10,915 nt of DNA, from positions 1-10,915 of the forward strand of contig JACRDZ010000275.1 in NCBI GenBank assembly GCA_016212735.1, in the 5' to 3' direction. The notes beneath the pieces were generated by a model, which was not told where the DNA came from, searched no databases, and worked only from the letters and a program-made list of their open reading frames with translations. This DNA comes from Candidatus Firestoneibacteriota bacterium. GTDB taxonomy: Bacteria > JACRDZ01. Every line of letters begins with the position of its first letter. Positions within the stretch are counted from its first letter, which is position 1. A program made the position numbers and the translations under genes. Of this stretch, positions 5,780-10,915 are shown one piece after another.

Positions 5780-8521
5780 ATGAAATATAAACTTATTTTT
5801 TTAATTTTGTTTTTTCCACAGGTAATTTTTGCAGGTATATCAGCTGATCAATTATTCAAAAGTGGAAAAGAATTTTTTGATGACAAAAAATATGATCTCG
5901 CGCAGCAGGAATTTGGTAAATTTATAAAGGATTTTCCACAGGACAAAAATATATCTTATGCTCTTTACTTTCAAGCTGAATGTTTTAGAATGAAAAATAT
6001 GCATGAAAAAGCAGCTGAAACATATAAAGAAATCATTCGTAATTATTCTAATTATGCAGATGTAACTCGCAAATCGTATTTTTCTCTTTCTTTGATATTT
6101 CTGGAAAGAAAAGATTATGACGGAGCTTTACAGGGCTTCCAGCACGTCACTCAAAATTATCCTCTTAGTGATGAAGGGATAGAATCACAGCTTCGAATTG
6201 GAGATGTATTTTATGAAAAAGAAGAATATGAAAAAGCCGCAGATGCATATTATAAAATATCTGTTAAATTCCCAAGTAGTCCCCTGGCTCCTGAAGGTGA
6301 TTTCAGGATGGCAAAATCTTATTTTAATGATAAAAAATATCGTGATGCTATTCGTACATATAAAAATTTGCTAAGTGAATATTCAAAGTGGAATAAATTA
6401 GATGAAGCAAGTCTTAATCTCGCAATTGCATATTTTTATAATAATGAGTTTGAATCTGCGCGAGATACATTAAATGAAACAATTCAAAATTATCCTACAA
6501 GTCAAAATTCTGTAATGGCACAATATTGGCTTGGTAAAATCTATTTTGAAAAAGGTGATTATGATATAGCTTTATTAAATTTTGATAAAATTTTAGCAAA
6601 TTATTCAGAATCAAAAAACACTCTTATCGATGATACTCATTTTCAAATAGCAATGGTATATTATAAAAAGAGAGATCTGAATCAGGCTCGTGATATATTA
6701 AAACGTATAATTTCGGAATACAATACCAGTGAATTAATACCAGAAGTAACATATACTCTTGGGAATATTGCTATTGAACAAAAAGATTATGTCGCAGCAA
6801 TGGATGCATTCTCTTCGATTATTGATAAAATAACAAATCCAAAATCAGAAAAAGAACAAAAAATATTTTTAGAATGGTTTCCGAAAGCAGTTGAACAATA
6901 TTTAAAAGTTGTTGAGCTTTATTCTTCTGATGTGGATTTTAAAGCATCAAGCACATATGTTATTGCAGAAGCTTATTTTAAATTGAAGCAGTATGATGAA
7001 GCTCTGAATGTATATAAAACTATTATAGATAGATATCCGCAAAACGCTATAGCATCTGAAGCAATGGCAGGTATAGCAAAGGTTTATCTGCAGCAGGAGA
7101 AATATTCTGAATCAATAAATACTTATAAAAAACTTGTGGAAATATATCCAAAAAGTAAAATCGCCAATTCTGCACAGTACTTTATTGGACAGGGTTATTT
7201 TGAAAGTAAAAGATATGATTCTGCCTTAATGTCCTATCGCAATATAGTAGAAAACACGTCATGGAAAGATGATTTTTCTGTAAAAGCACAATATATGATG
7301 GGTGAAACATATTATAGTTTGAAGGATTTTGAAAAAGCAAAAAATGAATATAAAGCGTTTATTGAAAAATATCCTGAACATGAACTTGCAGAGAAATCAT
7401 ATTATGGTATGGGATGGTCATATATGGAATTAAAAGATTTTGAAAATTCTATTGCTGCTTTTACAAGATTGATTGAAAAATATCCTCAAAGTAATCTGTC
7501 TCCAGAGGCTCAGCTTACTATTGGAGATGCTTATTATGCAATAGGGGATCTGGAAAAAGCCGCATTAGCTTATTCTATTGTTACAGAAAGATACCCTGAA
7601 AGTGAATTTGGTGATGATGCCCAATACTGGCTTGGATGGAGTTATTTTGGAAAAGAAGACTATAAACGTGCAGCTGTATGGTTTCAGGGATTAGTTAATA
7701 AATATCCAAAAAGTGATTATGTTGCTGAATCATTATATCAATCAGGAGAAAGTTATAGAACAATAGGTGATTTTGACAGAGCACTGGAAGCATATCTTAA
7801 AGTAATAAATGATTTTCCTGATTGTAGTTTTGTAGATAAATCTCTTGTAGGATTAGGACAAACATATGTAAAACTTAATAAATATGATGAAGCAAATAAA
7901 AATTATAACCGTTTTTTAAAAGAATTCCCTTCATCTGATTTAGTCCCAAAAGTTCAGTATTTTATTGCAAATATTCTTTTTTATCAGGAAAATTATCAGG
8001 ATGCAATGAAAGCTTTTGGTGAAATAATAGAAAAATATCCAAAAAGTGATTTTGCTCAGGATTCACTTGTAAAATATAAAAAATCAAAAGAAGCTTCTGA
8101 AGCAGTTAGTAAACATCCTGATATGGCGGTTACTGTTGGAGCTTTATCTGAGTTAGGTCTCCTATATGAAGAAGTTGGTAAAAGAGATAAAGCTATTGAT
8201 AAATATAGAATAATAGTACAAAAATATCCGACACATGTATTCGCAGGTGAAGCACAATTTAGAGTTGCTGAATACTATTTTGATATAAAGCAGTATGAAC
8301 AGGCGCTGAAAGAATATCAGAAAGTTGTTCTTTATGACAGTGAAGGTAAATTTATAGGTAATGCTCAATATAAAATTGGAAGATGTTATGAAGATATGAA
8401 TGATATTTCAAATGCTCTGATTGAATATAAAAAACTCATGGAAAGTTTTCCTGATAATAAGTATGTTGATGATGCTATTTCTAGAATTGATCGAATTGCA
8501 AAATCACTTATCGGACAGTAA
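5780..8521 (+). CDS. Giant exported TPR protein (YbgF/CpoB- and BamD-like repeats)
   Basis: This 913-residue protein starts at an ATG preceded by AAAGG at 7-nt spacing. A signal peptide (1-18, ending VIFA before GIS) has no lipobox cysteine, so the product should be soluble in the periplasm. Nearly the whole mature protein is tandem TPR units of about 35-37 residues, roughly two dozen. Each has a Y/F-x-x-A helix pair followed by a turn such as KYPKSDF, RYPESEF, KYPQSNL or EFPSSDL. The spacing is stretched near residues ~345-395 and ~770-800, where the pattern becomes irregular. Short YbgF/CpoB and BamD proteins use the same repeat type but are only ~250 residues. As last gene of an ExbB-ExbD-TonB operon it is probably a scaffold contacting the transducer or cell wall. 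The precise role is unknown. Confidence 0.88.
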   Translation: MKYKLIFLILFFPQVIFAGISADQLFKSGKEFFDDKKYDLAQQEFGKFIKDFPQDKNISYALYFQAECFRMKNMHEKAAETYKEIIRNYSNYADVTRKSYFSLSLIFLERKDYDGALQGFQHVTQNYPLSDEGIESQLRIGDVFYEKEEYEKAADAYYKISVKFPSSPLAPEGDFRMAKSYFNDKKYRDAIRTYKNLLSEYSKWNKLDEASLNLAIAYFYNNEFESARDTLNETIQNYPTSQNSVMAQYWLGKIYFEKGDYDIALLNFDKILANYSESKNTLIDDTHFQIAMVYYKKRDLNQARDILKRIISEYNTSELIPEVTYTLGNIAIEQKDYVAAMDAFSSIIDKITNPKSEKEQKIFLEWFPKAVEQYLKVVELYSSDVDFKASSTYVIAEAYFKLKQYDEALNVYKTIIDRYPQNAIASEAMAGIAKVYLQQEKYSESINTYKKLVEIYPKSKIANSAQYFIGQGYFESKRYDSALMSYRNIVENTSWKDDFSVKAQYMMGETYYSLKDFEKAKNEYKAFIEKYPEHELAEKSYYGMGWSYMELKDFENSIAAFTRLIEKYPQSNLSPEAQLTIGDAYYAIGDLEKAALAYSIVTERYPESEFGDDAQYWLGWSYFGKEDYKRAAVWFQGLVNKYPKSDYVAESLYQSGESYRTIGDFDRALEAYLKVINDFPDCSFVDKSLVGLGQTYVKLNKYDEANKNYNRFLKEFPSSDLVPKVQYFIANILFYQENYQDAMKAFGEIIEKYPKSDFAQDSLVKYKKSKEASEAVSKHPDMAVTVGALSELGLLYEEVGKRDKAIDKYRIIVQKYPTHVFAGEAQFRVAEYYFDIKQYEQALKEYQKVVLYDSEGKFIGNAQYKIGRCYEDMNDISNALIEYKKLMESFPDNKYVDDAISRIDRIAKSLIGQ

Positions 8522-8532
8522 GCCCTAAGAGG

Positions 8533-10248
8533 TTATTGGATATCTTCCTGTGTAACACGCAGAACTTCATGGATTGTTGTTATCCCTTTTATTACTTTCT
8601 GCGCGCCATCATCTCTTAAAGTCATCATTCCTTTTTTATGAGCTAATTTTTTAATAAATGATGAGTCTTTTTTGCTAAGAATAGCATTTCGTACATCCCC
8701 ATCTATTAATAGAAGTTCATATATGCCTAATCTTCCTTTATATCCTGTATTTAAGCATTCAGGGCATCCTTTCCCTCTATATATAACACCATTAATTAAA
8801 TCATCTGGAGAGAGCCTTATTTCTTTTAGAAGTTCCGGTGGAGGGCTGAATGATTCCTTGCAGTGTGAGCATATAACTCTTACCAGACGTTGTGCAAGAA
8901 TTGCAATTACAGATGAAGATACTAAATAAGGTTCAACTCCCATATCTATAATACGTGTTATTGCTCCTGAGGCATCATTTGTATGCAGTGTACTGAAAAC
9001 AAGATGCCCTGTTAATGATGCGTGAATAGATATTTCTGCTGTTTCGTAATCACGGATTTCACCTACCATTATTATATCAGGATCCTGACGTAAAATAGAG
9101 CGTAATCCATTTGCAAATGTGAGATCAATTTTTGAGTTAATCTGAATCTGCCCTATACCTTCAATCTGATATTCAACAGGGTCTTCAATTGTAATAATAT
9201 TCTTCTCAACAGAATTAATTTGACTCAAAGCTGCATATAGAGTTGTCGTTTTTCCGCTGCCAGTTGGACCTGTAACAAGTATTATTCCATTATAACCTTG
9301 AATAATTTTTTTAAATTTTTGATAGATATCAGAAGAAAAACCTAACTCCTGTAAATTAAGAAGAAGGTTACTTTTATCAAGAAGCCTCATTACTATTCTT
9401 TCTCCGTTAGTTACAGGAATTGTCGAAAGACGGATATCTATTTCATGGTTTACAATTTTTATTTTTATTCTTCCATCCTGAGGTAATCGTCTTTCAGCAA
9501 TATTTAAGTTCCCCATGATTTTTATACGTGAAATAATTGCTGCTTGATACTGCTTGGGTGGTCTTAATGCTTCATATAACATTCCATCAACTCTATATCT
9601 AACTATAAGATCTTTATCAAACGGTTCAATATGAATATCGCTTGCTCTTTCGTTAACTGCTCTGGTTAAAATTAGATTTACAAATTTTATTATAGGTGCT
9701 TTATTAACTATATCAAGTAAGTCTTCCTGTTCATCCTCTTTTATTGAAGGTAAATTGATTTCTGCTTCTTTCAGGTCACTTAACATTTTTTGAGTTGAAT
9801 CTGTTTCTCCTGCATATATTCGATTTATAGCTTCTTTAATTTCTTTATCAGTGCTGATTATTGGTTCTATATGATAACCTAACAATAGGCCAATATCATC
9901 AAGAGGTTGTAAATTAAGAGGATCTGTCACTGCAACAGTTAAAGTTTTATTCTTGCATAGAATAGGAATTAGGTTGTTTTTTTTAACAAAATTTAAAGGT
10001 ATTTTTGAAATTATATCTTTATCTATTAAATATATAGAGAGGTCATGATAAAAAGGTATTCCCAATTGATTACCTAAGGATAAAAGAAAATCTTCCTGTG
10101 AAACATATCCTAATTCAATTAGTATTTCACCAATACGCCGATATGGTTTTTCTTTTTTCTGAATTTCTAATGCTTCTTTTAATTTATCCTTATCTAAAAA
10201 TCCTTCATGGATAAGAATTTCTCCAATAAGTTTTGAAATACTTTTCAT
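8533..10248 (-). CDS. GspE/PilB/MshE-type secretion or pilus-assembly ATPase
   Basis: This complete 571-residue hexameric traffic ATPase powers type II secretion or type IV pilus extension. The N-terminus (1-~130) is an MshEN/T2SSE_N domain with two 24-residue motifs (7-30 and 38-61), the type that binds cyclic di-GMP in MshE. The C-terminal motor has Walker A GPTGSGKT (327-334, K333), the Asp box TIEDPVEY (E355, D356), Walker B DIIMVGE (391-397), the His box GHLVFSTLHTND (414-425) and a zinc knuckle with C460, C463, C495 and C498. No catalytic residue is missing. The start ATG has AAAGGA 5 nt upstream. The gene is convergent with the TPR gene and has its own promoter. No other secretion or pilus genes are in the window, so GspE and PilB cannot be separated. 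Confidence 0.93.
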   Translation of the reverse strand: MKSISKLIGEILIHEGFLDKDKLKEALEIQKKEKPYRRIGEILIELGYVSQEDFLLSLGNQLGIPFYHDLSIYLIDKDIISKIPLNFVKKNNLIPILCKNKTLTVAVTDPLNLQPLDDIGLLLGYHIEPIISTDKEIKEAINRIYAGETDSTQKMLSDLKEAEINLPSIKEDEQEDLLDIVNKAPIIKFVNLILTRAVNERASDIHIEPFDKDLIVRYRVDGMLYEALRPPKQYQAAIISRIKIMGNLNIAERRLPQDGRIKIKIVNHEIDIRLSTIPVTNGERIVMRLLDKSNLLLNLQELGFSSDIYQKFKKIIQGYNGIILVTGPTGSGKTTTLYAALSQINSVEKNIITIEDPVEYQIEGIGQIQINSKIDLTFANGLRSILRQDPDIIMVGEIRDYETAEISIHASLTGHLVFSTLHTNDASGAITRIIDMGVEPYLVSSSVIAILAQRLVRVICSHCKESFSPPPELLKEIRLSPDDLINGVIYRGKGCPECLNTGYKGRLGIYELLLIDGDVRNAILSKKDSSFIKKLAHKKGMMTLRDDGAQKVIKGITTIHEVLRVTQEDIQ

Positions 10249-10297
10249 AATATTCCTTTAATTATCTTAAAGACCCTAATTAGCAATATAATAAATT

Positions 10298-10319
10298 AAA
10301 GATAACTAGTTTCATCTTT
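10298..10319. promoter_or_regulatory. Palindrome just downstream of the gspE promoter (possible operator or leader hairpin)
   Basis: AAAGAT (10298-10303) and ATCTTT (10314-10319) flank the perfect palindrome AACTAGTT plus two extra bases. It starts about 10 bp past the gspE -10 box, so it covers the first transcribed bases. This is a common place for a repressor site. Confidence 0.45.
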
Positions 10320-10328
10320 GCATATTAT

Positions 10329-10357
10329 ATTATAAATTGTATCTTTTGATTTTGCAA
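10329..10357 (-). promoter_or_regulatory. Sigma-70 promoter of the gspE-like gene
   Basis: On the minus strand, TTGCAA (10352-10357) and a perfect TATAAT (10329-10334) are separated by 17 bp. The start of transcription would be near 10322, giving a leader of about 75 nt before the ATG at 10248. Confidence 0.75.
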
Positions 10358-10364
10358 ACTATTT

Positions 10365-10390
10365 ATGTTAAAGCGATATGTTAAAGCGAT
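10365..10390 (+). repeat. Perfect tandem 13-bp direct repeat
   Basis: ATGTTAAAGCGAT occurs twice with no gap (10365-10377 and 10378-10390), just upstream of the gspE -35 box. The core AAAGCGAT recurs a third time at 10483-10490. It could be a binding site for an activator of gspE or a duplication scar. Confidence 0.85.
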
Positions 10391-10851
10391 AGAAGCAATA
10401 GGATATAAAACGCTAATTCCAATACTCAAACAGAATTTAAATAAAAGAATGTATGGACGAGGATACATAGCAAATTAGGTATAAAGCGATGGAGTTTTTT
10501 AGCGAATTTGATCTCAAATTTGAAATGTAATTACTTCTGATGACGGTAAGTTTAGTCTCGTTTCGGAATGATTTTTTGAAAATCGAAAAGCATCGAGGTC
10601 AAAATAAAGATAAAATAAGCAAATCTTCATAATTGATATTTTATTAAGTGTGTGATAAAAAACAAATATGGCAAGACATTAATAAAAGAAGAGCGAGGAA
10701 GTCAAAGAATTATGGATGGATTGTAATAGAACGGCAGAATAACAAAGGTGAAATAAAAAAATATTCAAGACGTTTGTCCCGTCTCACATTATTTTAACTA
10801 AAAATCTCAAATTAAATTGAATATCAAATTATTTTAACATTAGTAATAGAA
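10391..10851. other. Stretch without a supported gene
   Basis: I read all six frames here and found only short open stretches. The longest are 37 codons at 10365-10478 and 49 codons from a GTG at 10648-10797; neither has a ribosome binding site or recognisable family. The DNA contains small inverted repeats: AATTTGA/TCAAATT at 10505-10520, GATTTT/AAAATC at 10570-10584 and AGACG/CGTCT at 10768-10784. ATTATTTTAAC is directly repeated at 10788 and 10828. It may hold a small RNA or a decayed element. Confidence 0.5.
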
Positions 10852-10894
10852 ATGGCAGAGCGAAAAGATTTCGTTCTGCCATCGTGTATTTTTT
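10852..10894 (+). terminator. Strong hairpin with T-run (rightward rho-independent terminator candidate)
   Basis: ATGGCAGAGCGAAA (10852-10865) pairs with TTTCGTTCTGCCAT (10869-10882) over 14 positions, one of them a G-U pair, around a 3-nt loop. A run of six T follows at 10889-10894. The 6-nt gap between stem and T-run is longer than ideal. No T-run follows on the minus strand, so the direction is rightward. Confidence 0.55.
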
Positions 10895-10915
10895 ATATGG
10901 TTTCTGTAAAAGCAA

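Noticed and set aside
5780..8521. TPR tandem repeats considered as a CRISPR or DNA-level repeat array
   Set aside because: The periodicity is at protein level (about 36 residues) with poorly conserved DNA, and the frame is open throughout.
8522..8532. Search for a bidirectional terminator between the convergent TPR and gspE genes
   Set aside because: The gap is only 11 bp and shows no inverted repeat or T-run. Termination, if any, must be inside the genes or Rho-dependent.
10365..10478. 37-codon open frame starting in the tandem repeat
   Set aside because: It has no ribosome binding site and no recognisable family, and it begins inside the direct repeat in front of the gspE promoter.
10648..10797. 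49-codon open frame from a GTG, basic product (contains KNYGWIVIERQNNKGE)
   Set aside because: It has no Shine-Dalgarno site and I do not recognise the product. It could be a decayed fragment but cannot be supported as a gene.

Overview
The window is AT-rich, densely coding DNA from a bacterium with a Gram-negative type envelope. The envelope evidence is an ExbB/ExbD/TonB energy-transduction set, a secreted giant TPR protein and a GspE/PilB-type secretion ATPase. Shine-Dalgarno sites are strong, GTG starts are used twice, and two near-consensus sigma-70 promoters are visible. The AT-rich sequence, the eukaryote-like kinase-ATPase and a palindromic interspersed-repeat-like element would fit an anaerobic or candidate-phylum lineage (something like Omnitrophota). 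That placement is a guess from style, because there is no rRNA or other phylogenetic marker here.

Layout. (1) 1-3129, minus strand: the first 1043 residues of a very large signalling protein with a Ser/Thr kinase domain, an AAA_16-type P-loop ATPase and a TPR-like helical region. It runs off the left edge and has no stop in the window. (2) 3130-3313: divergent control region with a strong rightward promoter and a possible leftward promoter sharing the same palindromic -35 sequence. (3) 3314-8521, plus strand: a four-gene operon of exbB-like, exbD-like, tonB-like (with a glycine-rich linker) and a 913-residue exported TPR protein. A roughly 140-bp imperfect palindromic repeat sits between exbD and tonB. 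(4) 8533-10248, minus strand: a complete GspE/PilB/MshE-type ATPase, convergent with the TPR gene across only 11 bp, with its own promoter and an adjoining palindrome. (5) 10249-10915: no convincing gene. It holds the gspE promoter, short direct repeats and several hairpins, and ends with a strong rightward terminator-like hairpin that has no recognisable gene in front of it.

How it may work together (inference): ExbB and ExbD form a proton-driven inner-membrane motor, the TonB-like protein carries force across the periplasm, and the giant TPR protein is a periplasmic scaffold for that machine. The divergent kinase-ATPase could sense or regulate it. The gspE gene is separately transcribed and may belong to a type II secretion or type IV pilus system encoded elsewhere.
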